Of a stretch of DNA of 64,000 nt, positions 33,899 through 42,066 are shown piece after piece. The stretch is from Rothia mucilaginosa ATCC 25296 (GTDB lineage Bacteria > Actinomycetota > Actinomycetes > Actinomycetales > Micrococcaceae): the NCBI RefSeq assembly GCF_000175615.1, contig NZ_ACVO01000015.1, positions 372,001-436,000 of the forward strand, read 5' to 3'. Numbering within the stretch: the first letter of the stretch is position 1; each line of letters begins with the position of its first letter. The notes beneath the pieces were generated by a model. The model saw only the letters and a program-made list of their open reading frames with translations. It ran no database searches and was not told the DNA's origin. The position numbers and the translations under genes are program-made.

Positions 33899-34735
33899 AT
33901 GCTTCGACAATTATTCGCCCGCCCCACGAAGCGGGCTATCCAGACTGGCGGCGCTGTACTCTTGGCTGGCGCCATGGTGTGCGGCAGTGTTCCGGCGTAT
34001 TCTCTTGGTGTTCTGAAGCCTCGCCAGGTGACCCCTATTGTGCAGCCCGATGAACCGGCAGTGACCTGTAACGACCGCGCAATCTACGAATATAAGTACC
34101 TTCCGAATGGTTATGTGGATTACAGTCGCAAGATTATCTACGACTGGGCTGAGTGCGTTGGACTGATTTCTGAATACCAGAAGTATCAGCTAATCGAAGA
34201 AAACACCGTGATCTCTCGTGGCCAGTTTGTGGAGTATTTGTATCGCCTGTCGGGTTCTCCTGAGGTGAAGAATCTTCCGGCTCAGTCTCCGTATGGTGAT
34301 ATTAAGACTGATGATCCGCGTTTTCCTGTGGTGATGTGGGCTCGTGAGCGGGGCATTACTTGGGGTTGGAGTGATGGGAATTTCCATTACGATGCCCCAG
34401 CAGGTGAAAAAACAACGGTGCTTATGGCATACCGCCTAGCTGGTAGTCCGGCAGTCAAGCTACCCGATATGAATCCTCCAAATGAGGAAGAACCCTGGAC
34501 CAAGCGGAACCCCAACCTTCCTTACGGTTCAGAGCTGCATCGGGCCTATGTTTGGTTGAAATACACAGGAGCCGGCTCTGATAAGAAGTACACTGGCTTC
34601 CACGAATCAGTTAGGTACCATGACGTAGCGAGCATGGACTCTGAAGGTCGACGAGTGAGTCAATGGACTTTCCAAGCAACATATGAACAGGCTTTTGAAG
34701 TATTGCGCATGGCGGATACTCGAGGCGTATTTTAA
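33899..34735 (+). CDS. Secreted SLH-like domain protein 1
   Basis: A 278-residue exported protein. Of two adjacent ATGs (33896, 33899) the second has AAGGAG at 5 nt. A signal peptide spans about residues 1-36 (ending VPAYS). The middle resembles a pair of S-layer-homology repeats: ISRGQFVEYLYRLSGSP, SPYGDIKTDDPRF, VMWARERGITWGWSDGNFHY and TVLMAYRLAGSP. SLH repeats normally bind secondary cell-wall polymer. The C-terminal 90 residues contain PYGSELHRAYVWL and TYEQAFEVLRMAD. A near copy lies inverted at 37325-38149; the N-terminal two thirds are almost identical but the C-terminal parts have diverged. Confidence 0.8.
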   Translation: MLRQLFARPTKRAIQTGGAVLLAGAMVCGSVPAYSLGVLKPRQVTPIVQPDEPAVTCNDRAIYEYKYLPNGYVDYSRKIIYDWAECVGLISEYQKYQLIEENTVISRGQFVEYLYRLSGSPEVKNLPAQSPYGDIKTDDPRFPVVMWARERGITWGWSDGNFHYDAPAGEKTTVLMAYRLAGSPAVKLPDMNPPNEEEPWTKRNPNLPYGSELHRAYVWLKYTGAGSDKKYTGFHESVRYHDVASMDSEGRRVSQWTFQATYEQAFEVLRMADTRGVF

Positions 34736-34746
34736 AAGATTATAAA

Positions 34747-34791
34747 AATAGTTTGGTCCCCTGCTCTTCTATGCAGGGGACCAAACTATTT
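34747..34791 (+). terminator. Bidirectional terminator between SLH gene 1 and the beta-helix gene
   Basis: AAATAGTTTGGTCCCCTGC pairs perfectly with GCAGGGGACCAAACTATTT and is flanked by A and T runs. Confidence 0.93.
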
Positions 34792-34792
34792 T

Positions 34793-36463
34793 CTAGTTTT
34801 CTGTGGACTCATTCTCAGCTTTAGGGATTCTCGGCGCTACAAGCTTTCCCTCAAATTTAAAATTATTAATTTCGATCCTTAATAGCTCATAAAGCTCAGA
34901 GTTAATTTTAAGAACCCATTTATCCCCCATAATTTTCTTTTGGGCCGCAGTTCTGGTCTTATCACTCATCTGACAAGCATCGAAAGCATTTGCGCCAATA
35001 ATACTAAGACGCTTTGCACCACCTTCAAGATAGAACCCCCATCGTGCTGCGAGAGCCGTATCAAGTGAAAATTTATCCTCTGGCTTGTCACTATCTTCGT
35101 AAGGATTATCAGAGCGCACTCCTGTAAAGGTGCAGTCACTAGCCCACTTGCTGATATACCAGTTTGCTGCCTCGTGGTTATGTGCTTTATCTGAGACTGC
35201 GTCATGCCAGCTGGAGGATTCACCGATACAGCCTACATAGTTATTCCGTGGCATTAGGGCGAACCATCCGTGGCCGCCGTTCTCTTGAGCCGTGCATCCT
35301 TGAAAGAGGTTACGTGTTCCGGCGACATACCATCCAGCACCGGTCTTGGCAGTATATTGATTGTCGGACTGGTCCTTTTTCCGCGTTACGTAGATAGAAT
35401 TTTGTAGCACGGATCGGCGGTTGTACCAGCTGGTTGACCCAAAGAATTTACATTGGGAGGCGTAGATTTCAATTCCGGCGTAGTTTTTCCCTGAAAGGTT
35501 GGCATCAGAGATATCTACTGTAAGGAACTTATTATCTGCGCCACCAGGATTATTGCCATCTTTGCGGCGTAACGGATGACCGACAGGTTTGCCAACCAGC
35601 AAGCCTTGGCGCAAAGACTTGCGGACACGGATTTTATCGACTTTCATACCTCGGTCATGAAGCCCCAAAATCGCAACGCCCATATCTACATCCCAAATTT
35701 CTAGGTTAGAGAGGGAAGGGACAGCTTCAGGGTCATTAGGCTTACCCGTAAACTCAGTATGCAGAATAACCCCTGCAACATGAGCTAGTGGCGCCCCAGC
35801 ATGCATATTATCCCTAAGCTGATCTACGTTGATATCCCCTTTCTTGGTACTTGTGCGAATCCACATGTCACGTACTCCGAAGCGCATCGGACGATTATTT
35901 GTCGCATTAGATATCGGATTTTGATAAGTTCCCGTATGAAAAACGCCGAAACATTCATCAGAGGTACCCGCTGCCTTGGTAAGCGCATCTGTGGACGTCG
36001 CAATAATTCGGGTAGACATTCCATGGCCGAAAAACTCCACCTTATCGAGCAAGTGAATGAAGGGGTGCGACACCTTGTAAATACCGGCAGGCAGCTCAAT
36101 TGATCCTCCACCGAGCCAATACAGGCGCTCTGCCAGCTTATTCAGCTGATCGGTGCAGTCCACTACACCCGTGGGGTCTACGCAGTAATCCAGAACATTA
36201 ACGTGAAGGCCGTTCTTTGCAAGATTGTGGACTGTGCGCGGCCTCGCTTTGGTATTGTACTCGAAGTATTGTAGGCGCGTACGGAACTCGTCTAGCCGCT
36301 TCTGGGGATTCTCTACCCATTCTGGGGCAGGAGTCATAAACTCCTCAGGCTTATTTGCTTGCTCAGCATGGGCTGGGGAGAAAGCTGAGACTCCTGCAGT
36401 GGTTGCGGCAAGAGCTCCTCCTGCCAAAAGGGAACGCCGTGATGGCGCATGATATTCAGACAT
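34793..36463 (-). CDS. Tat-exported right-handed beta-helix (pectate-lyase-like) protein
   Basis: A 556-residue exported protein. The N-terminus SRRSLLAGG followed by a hydrophobic stretch and AHA is a twin-arginine signal (Arg 9 and 10). From about residue 75 the pattern NVLDYCVDPTGVVDCTDQLN and GGGSIELPAGIYKVS matches the Pectate_lyase_3/phage-tailspike-type beta-helix start, and later parts show beta-helix-like short strands (GTRNLFQGCTAQENGGHGWFA). Such folds bind or cleave surface or host polysaccharide; catalytic residues cannot be assigned. The ATG follows AGGAGACATCG. Base composition is AT-richer than neighbours, suggesting transfer. A C-terminal copy lies inverted at 36740-37276. 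Confidence 0.8.
   Translation of the reverse strand: MSEYHAPSRRSLLAGGALAATTAGVSAFSPAHAEQANKPEEFMTPAPEWVENPQKRLDEFRTRLQYFEYNTKARPRTVHNLAKNGLHVNVLDYCVDPTGVVDCTDQLNKLAERLYWLGGGSIELPAGIYKVSHPFIHLLDKVEFFGHGMSTRIIATSTDALTKAAGTSDECFGVFHTGTYQNPISNATNNRPMRFGVRDMWIRTSTKKGDINVDQLRDNMHAGAPLAHVAGVILHTEFTGKPNDPEAVPSLSNLEIWDVDMGVAILGLHDRGMKVDKIRVRKSLRQGLLVGKPVGHPLRRKDGNNPGGADNKFLTVDISDANLSGKNYAGIEIYASQCKFFGSTSWYNRRSVLQNSIYVTRKKDQSDNQYTAKTGAGWYVAGTRNLFQGCTAQENGGHGWFALMPRNNYVGCIGESSSWHDAVSDKAHNHEAANWYISKWASDCTFTGVRSDNPYEDSDKPEDKFSLDTALAARWGFYLEGGAKRLSIIGANAFDACQMSDKTRTAAQKKIMGDKWVLKINSELYELLRIEINNFKFEGKLVAPRIPKAENESTEN
35098..35297 (-). repeat. Inverted repeat block within the beta-helix gene
   Basis: About 200 bp match 36784-36983 in opposite orientation at roughly 91 percent by eye, including about 60 bp without a mismatch. 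The reading frame is the same in both copies. Confidence 0.88.
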
Positions 36464-36739
36464 CGATGTCTCCTAGAGGTGAGTGAATTATTTGCCCTTC
36501 ATCACGACGAAGTGACGTTAGTGGGCGGATACTTTCTGCACGTAGCACAGTGCTGCGCTGCAGAAGGTATCTCTAGTGTGTATCGCTTTTTCTTCTCTTT
36601 GCAAGAAAATTTATGATTTTTACATAAATTCGTTTCAAGTTTCATGTAAATATTTTAATTTTCTTCAACATATTAATGAGGCGTATGAAATTTATTACTT
36701 TAAAGATTTTTTAACATTGCACTGAAGCTGAAGGAGAGA
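36464..36739 (-). promoter_or_regulatory. AT-rich upstream region of the beta-helix gene
   Basis: This divergent spacer is very AT-rich at 36590-36730. Nearer the gene, TTCTGCA/TGCAGAA (36534-36565) with an inner AGCAC/GTGCT stem forms a leader hairpin. TTGCAA on the minus strand near 36600 is a possible -35. No promoter aimed at the fragment is evident. Confidence 0.4.
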
Positions 36740-37276
36740 ATGAAACTGTGTCGGTTTGCTCTGTATCTTGGCGACAGAAAGGGGTGTGCGGTTCAAGAGA
36801 ATGGCGGCCACGGATGGTTCGCCCTCATGCCACGGAATAACTATGTAGGCTGTATCGGTGAATCCTCCAGCTGGCATGACGCAGTCTCAGGTACAGCGGG
36901 TAATCATGAGGCAGCGAACTGGTATATCAGCTCATGGGCTAGCGACTGCACCTTTACAGGAGTACGCTCTGATAATCCCTACGGACCAAGCCAAGAAGTA
37001 CCCCTAGAAAGAATCCTTGCTTCACTGTGGGGCTTCTATTTTGAAGGTAGTGTTAGGCGTTTGAATATTATTGGAGCAAACGCATACGACCAATGCCACA
37101 TGGACTACGAAGACAATAACAAACCTAAACCTAAGGCGCTGGAAGGTGCATGGAAGTTCTCTATTGAGAATCCCCTGAAACAAGCCTGCAAGATTGAAAT
37201 TATTCAGTATGCCTATACATCTAATGAAACTGCAGAGAAGAAATTAAATCCAGAAGATTATCCACTCAAGAAATAA
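36740..37276 (+). pseudogene. C-terminal fragment of the beta-helix protein (silent cassette or remnant)
   Basis: 178 codons. After 14 unrelated residues the translation from GCAVQENGGHGWFALMPRNN onward aligns with the last third of the protein at 34793-36463, first nearly identically and then, beyond residue 80, at clearly lower similarity with a different C-terminus. It lacks the Tat signal and the first 370 residues, so it cannot be exported or form a complete beta-helix. An ATG with GAAGGAGAGA upstream could still be translated. Orientation is opposite to the intact gene, which would let inversion between the shared 200-bp blocks attach this alternative C-terminus to the intact N-terminus. 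Confidence 0.75.
36784..36983 (+). repeat. Inverted repeat block within the beta-helix fragment
   Basis: This is the partner of 35098-35297. Sequence upstream of 36784 has no counterpart in the intact gene, marking the breakpoint of the duplication. Confidence 0.88.
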
Positions 37277-37290
37277 AAATTACTGAAGAA

Positions 37291-37320
37291 TACCCCTCAC
37301 CTGTCAACGGGTGAGGGGTA
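37291..37320 (+). terminator. Bidirectional terminator between the fragment and SLH gene 2
   Basis: TACCCCTCACC pairs perfectly with GGTGAGGGGTA across a 7- to 8-nt loop. Confidence 0.85.
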
Positions 37321-37324
37321 AATC

Positions 37325-38149
37325 CTATTTAAAATTAAAAGATTTATCTGCCAAACGAATCACTTCGATAGCCTGCTCATACGTAGCGTAAGTCAACCAT
37401 TCAAATTTATCATTAGGTGATACGATACCGTACTGTCGATACGATACGTTCTCAATAGAATCTTTATTATTTGGATTCTGAAGACCATAGTATAGCCAGG
37501 TGTATGCTTTATGAAGCTCCGAATTATATGGCATATTCGGCCATTTTTCTTTCCAAGGAGTATATAGAAAATAGGCATTAGGATCGTCTACTTCTACCGT
37601 TACGTTTGGACTACCCGCCAATCGATACACCATCAAGGCAGTAGCAGCCTCACTAGCAGGGGTATCGTAATGGAAATTCCCATCACTCCAACCCCAGGTA
37701 ATGCCCCGCTGACGAGCCCACATCACCACAGGAAAACGCGGATCATCAGTCTTGATATCACCATACGGAGACTGAGCCGGAAGATTCTTCACCTCAGGAG
37801 AACCTGACAGACGGTATAGATACTCCACAAACTGGCCGCGAGAAATAACACTATCTTTCTTGACCATTTGGTACTTCTGGCGCTCAGAAATCAGACCAAC
37901 ACATTGTGCCCAACTAAAGATAACGCGACGCCCCAACTCACCATCTTGCCGATAATACTCATACTCTGCGCGGTCGTTACAGGTCACTGCCGGTTCGTCC
38001 GGCTGCACAATAGGGGTCACCTCGTGAGGCTTCAAATGCCCGGTAGCATACGCCGGAACACTGCCGCACACCATGGCGCTAGCCAAGAGTACAGCGCCGC
38101 CAGTCTGGACGACCCGCTTCGTGGGGCGGGTGAATAATTGTCGAAGCAT
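37325..38149 (-). CDS. Secreted SLH-like domain protein 2
   Basis: A 274-residue paralogue of the protein at 33899-34735, in opposite orientation. The signal peptide ends near VPAYA. The SLH-like core is nearly identical (ISRGQFVEYLYRLSGSP, SPYGDIKTDDPRF, RGITWGWSDGNFHY). The C-terminal 90 residues differ but keep the frame PYNSELHKAYTWL and TYEQAIEVIRLAD. The start used has AAGGAG 5 nt upstream, identical to copy 1. The mosaic of a conserved N-terminal part and a diverged C-terminus suggests gene conversion over the first part or selection for diversity in the second. Confidence 0.8.
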   Translation of the reverse strand: MLRQLFTRPTKRVVQTGGAVLLASAMVCGSVPAYATGHLKPHEVTPIVQPDEPAVTCNDRAEYEYYRQDGELGRRVIFSWAQCVGLISERQKYQMVKKDSVISRGQFVEYLYRLSGSPEVKNLPAQSPYGDIKTDDPRFPVVMWARQRGITWGWSDGNFHYDTPASEAATALMVYRLAGSPNVTVEVDDPNAYFLYTPWKEKWPNMPYNSELHKAYTWLYYGLQNPNNKDSIENVSYRQYGIVSPNDKFEWLTYATYEQAIEVIRLADKSFNFK

Positions 38150-38176
38150 CATAGCTCCTTCAAAATAAGAGGGGAG

Positions 38177-38242
38177 GCACAACCTTTGTGCACCCCAATG
38201 AGTAGAACGTTCTCAGCGTATCAAAAATCCTAACCTTCAGGT
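38177..38242 (-). promoter_or_regulatory. Conserved operator-like palindromes upstream of SLH gene 2
   Basis: GCACAA-CCT-TTGTGC (38177-38191), AGAACGTTCT (38204-38213) and ACCTTCAGGT (38233-38242) mirror the three motifs of the left arm. Confidence 0.5.
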
Positions 38243-38283
38243 AGAGATTTAAAGAATATGCAATGAGATGAAAACAAAAGAAT

Positions 38284-38313
38284 GGGGCGGGTTCCTTATC
38301 GGGAACCCGCCCC
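38284..38313 (-). terminator. Terminator after the DNA methyltransferase gene (inside the right arm)
   Basis: GGGGCGGGTTCC pairs with GGAACCCGCCCC. The minus strand continues ATTCTTTTGTTTT. This arm has lost part of the outer stem seen in the left arm. Confidence 0.85.
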
Positions 38314-38356
38314 ACACTCTTAACACGTGCTCTCACGAACGCGCAGACAAGACAGC

Positions 38357-39628
38357 CTAGACGCTCTCACGCGACGCATGATGCTGCAACACCGCACCCG
38401 CAGCCGCCGCATCCATCTGAGCAGCCGCACGAGCCGCACGAGCCTTAGCCCGCGCCTGATGCTGACGCTGACGACGCAACTCATCACGACCATCAATACG
38501 CATCTTCTTATCCACCGCATCCATCGACCGGTGACGCACAAACCGGCAGGACGCACCCTCAACCGGTTGCGTAGTCTCCGTGAGCGTATCCAACACGGCC
38601 TTCAACGCATGACGGCTCGCCGCCGTCAACGCATCACGACTCGTGCCGCCACGAACACCCACCGTACGCTTCGGCGTGAACAGCACACTCGCCCCACGCG
38701 GCACACCGCGATACTCAGCGAACGACACCGAATCCACACCCAGGCGCTTAGCCATCACCTCAATAGCCGGCGGATTCTGATCCACACACACGAACTTACG
38801 ACCCAGCTGAGCTGCCGCCGCACCCGTAGAACCAGAACCAGCAAAGAAATCCAACACCCAATCACCCGGGCGGGAACTCGCCGCAATCATACGACGCAAC
38901 AAACCCGTAGGCTTCTGCGTGGGATAACCCGTCTTCTCCCTACCCGTCGGCGACACAATAGTATGCCACCACACATCCGTAGGGAGCTTACCGCGAGAAG
39001 CCTTCTCCTCAGTCACCAAACCGGGAGCCATATACGGTTCACGATCAACCTCCGCAGTATTGAAGTAATAGCAGCGGTGATCCTTCGCGTACACCAAAAT
39101 ATTGTCGTGCTTCGTCGGCCAGCGGCGCGTAGACTTCGCACCGTAGTCATAAGCCCAAATCAGCTCATTAATGAAGTTCTCACGACCAAAAATCATGTCG
39201 CACATAATCTTCACATAATGAACCTCACGCCAATCCAGGTGCAGGTACAGGGTGCCATCCTGCGCGAGCAGACGATGCGCCTGCTCAATACGCGGCGCTA
39301 GGAACGCCCAATAATCCTCGAACGAGTCGTTATAGCTCGCCAGAGTCTGCAGGGTGCTCGAATAGCTCTTGCCCTTAAAACCGGTGCGGTCACCCTTCTC
39401 AGAAGCCTCCGCGCTCAACGTGCGGCGCGTCTGCTTCTTGCCCGTATTGAACGGCGGGTCGATGTAAATCACGGTGAACGCACCATCGGGCAGCTCACGC
39501 AGATACTCCAGGTTATCTGCCTGTACCAGCAGCGACGGGCCCTGCGGGTCGAAAACAGCCGAATCCGTGCGGTTCGCCTCAGCGGCAGGGGAGGGCGCGG
39601 CGGGCGCCGGGGATGCTGAAATACCCAA
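38357..39628 (-). CDS. Site-specific DNA methyltransferase (beta class, N6-adenine or N4-cytosine)
   Basis: A 423-residue SAM-dependent DNA methyltransferase. The motif order is catalytic IDPPFNTG (motif IV) near residue 77, TGYPTQKPTGLLRRMI, then the SAM-binding DFFAGSGSTG, which is the beta-class permutation. No restriction gene is adjacent. A poorly conserved basic, Ala/Arg-rich tail of about 120 residues follows the catalytic domain. The likely start is TTG at 39628, 8 bp after the stop of the DEAD-box gene, so the two are translationally coupled. It may be an orphan regulatory methylase; target unknown. Confidence 0.85.
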   Translation of the reverse strand: MGISASPAPAAPSPAAEANRTDSAVFDPQGPSLLVQADNLEYLRELPDGAFTVIYIDPPFNTGKKQTRRTLSAEASEKGDRTGFKGKSYSSTLQTLASYNDSFEDYWAFLAPRIEQAHRLLAQDGTLYLHLDWREVHYVKIMCDMIFGRENFINELIWAYDYGAKSTRRWPTKHDNILVYAKDHRCYYFNTAEVDREPYMAPGLVTEEKASRGKLPTDVWWHTIVSPTGREKTGYPTQKPTGLLRRMIAASSRPGDWVLDFFAGSGSTGAAAAQLGRKFVCVDQNPPAIEVMAKRLGVDSVSFAEYRGVPRGASVLFTPKRTVGVRGGTSRDALTAASRHALKAVLDTLTETTQPVEGASCRFVRHRSMDAVDKKMRIDGRDELRRQRQHQARAKARAARAAAQMDAAAAGAVLQHHASRESV

Positions 39629-39636
39629 CCCCGGCC

Positions 39637-41334
39637 CTAGCCTTCAGAACCAGCACGGTCAGCGCCACGGCCCTTACCGCGAGAACCTTCAGAGCGGCGG
39701 CGGGTGCGGCTGCGACCTTCACCCTCCACCGGCTGACCCTCAACACGGCGGGTACGGCGACGCTGACGAGGCGCACGCTCAGAACGCTCCGAAGAACGTT
39801 CGGTACGCTCGGATGCGCCCTGCTCGTTACGCTCCGCACGCTCGGAAGAACGCTCGGAACGCTCAGTGCGCTTGCGGCCCTCGGAGCGGCTACGGCGCTC
39901 GCCGCGGCCCTCACCGGAACGACCCTCACGACCGCCGCGGGAACGGCGCGAACCCTTCTCACCGTCACGACCGCCAGAACGGCCACCATCGCGGCCACCG
40001 CGAGAACGAGCCGGACGGCCATCACGAGAATCGCGGGCACTCTCAAAGAACTCATCGCCCATGCCCTCAGCTACACGCTCCTCGCGCGGCAGGCGGCCCT
40101 TAGTGCCAGCCGGAATGTTCAGGTCATGGAACAGATGCTCAGAGGAAGAGTAGGTCTCAACCGGCTCAGGAACGCCCAGCTCCAGGGCGTCGTTAATGAC
40201 CTTCCAGCGCGGCAGGTCATCCCAGTCAACCAGGGTGACAGCGGTACCCTCATTGCCCGCACGACCGGTACGGCCGGTACGGTGCAGGTAAGTCTTCTCA
40301 TCCTCGGGCACGCGGTGGTTAATCACGTGGGTCACGTCTTCAACGTCAATACCGCGAGCCGCCACGTCGGTCGCAACCAGAATGTCGACCTTGCCGGTGC
40401 GGAACGCCTTCAGCGCCTGCTCACGCGCAACCTGGTTCAGGTCACCGTGCAGGGGAGCAGCAGCGAAGCCACGGTTCACCAGCTCCTCCGCCACGCGGGC
40501 AGCGTCACGCTTGGTCTTGGTGAAGATGACGGTGCGGCCGCGGCCGGTAGCGCGCAGAATGCGGCCAATCATCTCGTCCTTGTCCAGGTGGTGCGCACGG
40601 TAGACGACCTGGCGGATCGACGCCTTAGTCTTCGAGGCGTCCTCGGGGTCAGCGGCGCTAATGCGCATGGGCTTGGTCATGTACTGACGCGCCATCGCAA
40701 TGACCGGGCCGGGCATGGTTGCGGAGAACAGCATGCTCTGGCGGTCCTCCGGCAGGTAGCTGAGGATCTTCTCAACCGACGGCTGGAAACCCAAATCCAG
40801 CATCTCGTCAGCCTCATCGAGGACCACGATCTTAACCTGCTTCAGGTTCAGGAAGCCCTGCTGGTACAGGTCGATAATGCGGCCGGGGGTGCCCACCGCA
40901 ACCTCCAGGCCGCGGCGCAGCAGCTCAGCCTGAGGCTCAATCGGCACACCACCGTACAGGGTGGCGACGCGGGCGTTGCGCAGCTTCGCGGCAATCGCCA
41001 GGTCCTCACCCACCTGAATAGCAAGCTCACGGGTCGGAACCAGAATCAGTGCCTGAGGTGCGCCGGGGTACTCCAAATCAGCCCAACCCTCATCGTCGCG
41101 GCCGACCACACGCTGAATGGTGGGCAGACCGAAGCCGAGGGTCTTACCGGTACCGGTCTTTGCCTGACCAATGATGTCCTGGCCAGACAGAGCCACGGGA
41201 AGAGTCAGCTCCTGGATGGGGAAGGGGGAGGTAATGCCAACCGCCGCGAGGGCGTCGCTAATATCCTGGCGAACGCCGAAGTCGGCGAAGGACTTTGCAG
41301 TCTGAGTGGTTTCCTGCGTGTTCGTTTCAGTCAC
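39637..41334 (-). CDS. DEAD-box RNA helicase with long Arg/Ser/Glu-rich tail
   Basis: A 565-residue ATP-dependent RNA helicase. Visible motifs are Q (FPIQELTLP), I (AKTGTGKT, 58-65), Ia (PTRELA), II (VLDEADEML), III (SATMP), IV-V (VIFTKTK, DVAARGID) and VI (HRTGRTGRAG). From about residue 425 the chain becomes a low-complexity tail of RGGR, SERSERA and RRTRR repeats, expected to bind RNA and cycle with ribosomes or condensates. Such helicases act in cold-shock RNA unwinding and ribosome assembly. The start is GTG at 41334; no clear ribosome site. A gap of about 500 bp lies upstream. Confidence 0.92.
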   Translation of the reverse strand: MTETNTQETTQTAKSFADFGVRQDISDALAAVGITSPFPIQELTLPVALSGQDIIGQAKTGTGKTLGFGLPTIQRVVGRDDEGWADLEYPGAPQALILVPTRELAIQVGEDLAIAAKLRNARVATLYGGVPIEPQAELLRRGLEVAVGTPGRIIDLYQQGFLNLKQVKIVVLDEADEMLDLGFQPSVEKILSYLPEDRQSMLFSATMPGPVIAMARQYMTKPMRISAADPEDASKTKASIRQVVYRAHHLDKDEMIGRILRATGRGRTVIFTKTKRDAARVAEELVNRGFAAAPLHGDLNQVAREQALKAFRTGKVDILVATDVAARGIDVEDVTHVINHRVPEDEKTYLHRTGRTGRAGNEGTAVTLVDWDDLPRWKVINDALELGVPEPVETYSSSEHLFHDLNIPAGTKGRLPREERVAEGMGDEFFESARDSRDGRPARSRGGRDGGRSGGRDGEKGSRRSRGGREGRSGEGRGERRSRSEGRKRTERSERSSERAERNEQGASERTERSSERSERAPRQRRRTRRVEGQPVEGEGRSRTRRRSEGSRGKGRGADRAGSEG

Positions 41335-41700
41335 TGGACCGTATCTTTCTACCCCTGCTCGGGGTGTGTTTCTCCCCGTAATGGGGGATGTACCAGCCAG
41401 CGCCTCGGTAGTGGAGGCGGTGACGGGCGGGCGTCGAAAGCCGGCCGCGGGAAATTCTTACACGGGAAATTCTTACCGAGACGCCGCCTGCACGCATGGT
41501 TATTACTCATGGTTCATTCATGATGAGAAGGCGGTGCAGCCTCGGGGTCTTGAAAGGGGTACGACCGGTCATTCACTTAACCCCTCAATATTAACCTGGA
41601 TTTGCTTTCGGCGCACCCCCGACCGGTTGTGGTGTGCGCCCGTGATGGGCGATATACCGCCTCAAAACCGGGTACTGCGAGGTTTTTGTGCGGGCGGTTT
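41335..41700. other. Non-coding gap upstream of the DEAD-box gene
   Basis: No plausible gene. It contains a direct repeat GGGAAATTCTTAC (near 41449 and 41465) and probably the helicase promoter and a long leader, as is usual for cold-inducible helicases. No promoter could be fixed. Confidence 0.35.
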
Positions 41701-41701
41701 A

Positions 41702-41801
41702 AAACGCAAAACCCCGCATTCGGCACGGCGTAACCATGTGGCGCATAAAGCGCACGCACACGGCGCATAAAGCGCGGTTACGCATCGTGACGGATGCGGG
41801 G
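41702..41801 (-). ncRNA. Multi-branched structured RNA or complex terminator after the DUF3107 gene
   Basis: On the minus strand three nested helices close one structure: CCCCGCAT/ATGCGGGG (41712-41719, 41794-41801), CACG/CGTG (41724-41727, 41786-41789) and GCGTAACC/GGTTACGC (41728-41735, 41776-41783). Inside are two identical small hairpins, GCGC-ATAAA-GCGC, at 41741-41753 and 41763-41775. TTTTGCGTTTT follows, so it terminates the upstream gene, but it is far more elaborate than the other terminators here. Confidence 0.55.
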
Positions 41802-41838
41802 AAAGCTCAAGCTAAAGGGTAAACAGCTACCGAACTAA

Positions 41839-42066
41839 TTAGACGCCGATACCGAAACCAACGTGACGCTTAGCGTCGGAACCCAGCTCGACGTAGCCAA
41901 TCTGAGCGCCAGAAATCAGGGTGGTGTTGCCCTTATCATCCATAATCTGCAGCAGCGAGCCATCCTCAATAGCCTTCGAGACCTTCTCCATGAGGATTTC
42001 CTTAGCCTCACTGGTCTCAACAATAATTTCACGAGCAATGTGGCGAATGCCAATCTTGATTTCCAT
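41839..42066 (-). CDS. DUF3107 family protein
   Basis: A 75-residue cytosolic protein of a family restricted to Actinobacteria. It starts MEIKIGIRHIAREIIVETSE and ends with a GYVELGSDAKRHVGFG-like tail. The ATG at 42066 has GAGGAGACTC upstream; a longer frame from 42135 is not supported. Function unknown. Neighbouring helicase and methylase genes point the same way but are separated by a terminator and 500 bp. Confidence 0.85.
   Translation of the reverse strand: MEIKIGIRHIAREIIVETSEAKEILMEKVSKAIEDGSLLQIMDDKGNTTLISGAQIGYVELGSDAKRHVGFGIGV

Larger units (their letters stand above)
33729..34393 (+). repeat. Left arm of the ~660-bp inverted repeat
   Basis: This arm is highly similar to the reverse complement of 37664-38321. 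It contains in order a terminator hairpin, the SLH-gene promoter region and the 5' two thirds of the SLH-like gene. Similarity falls sharply after the SLH core. Confidence 0.93.
37664..38321 (-). repeat. Right arm of the ~660-bp inverted repeat
   Basis: This is the counterpart of 33729-34393 and includes SLH gene 2 from its start, its promoter region and the outer terminator. Confidence 0.93.

Noticed and set aside
36740..37276. Independent small functional protein
   Set aside because: The sequence aligns with the last third of the beta-helix protein and lacks export signal and fold core; better read as a fragment or cassette.
39613..41523. 636-residue frame antisense to the DEAD-box helicase
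   Set aside because: All helicase motifs are on the minus strand; the antisense frame is low complexity.
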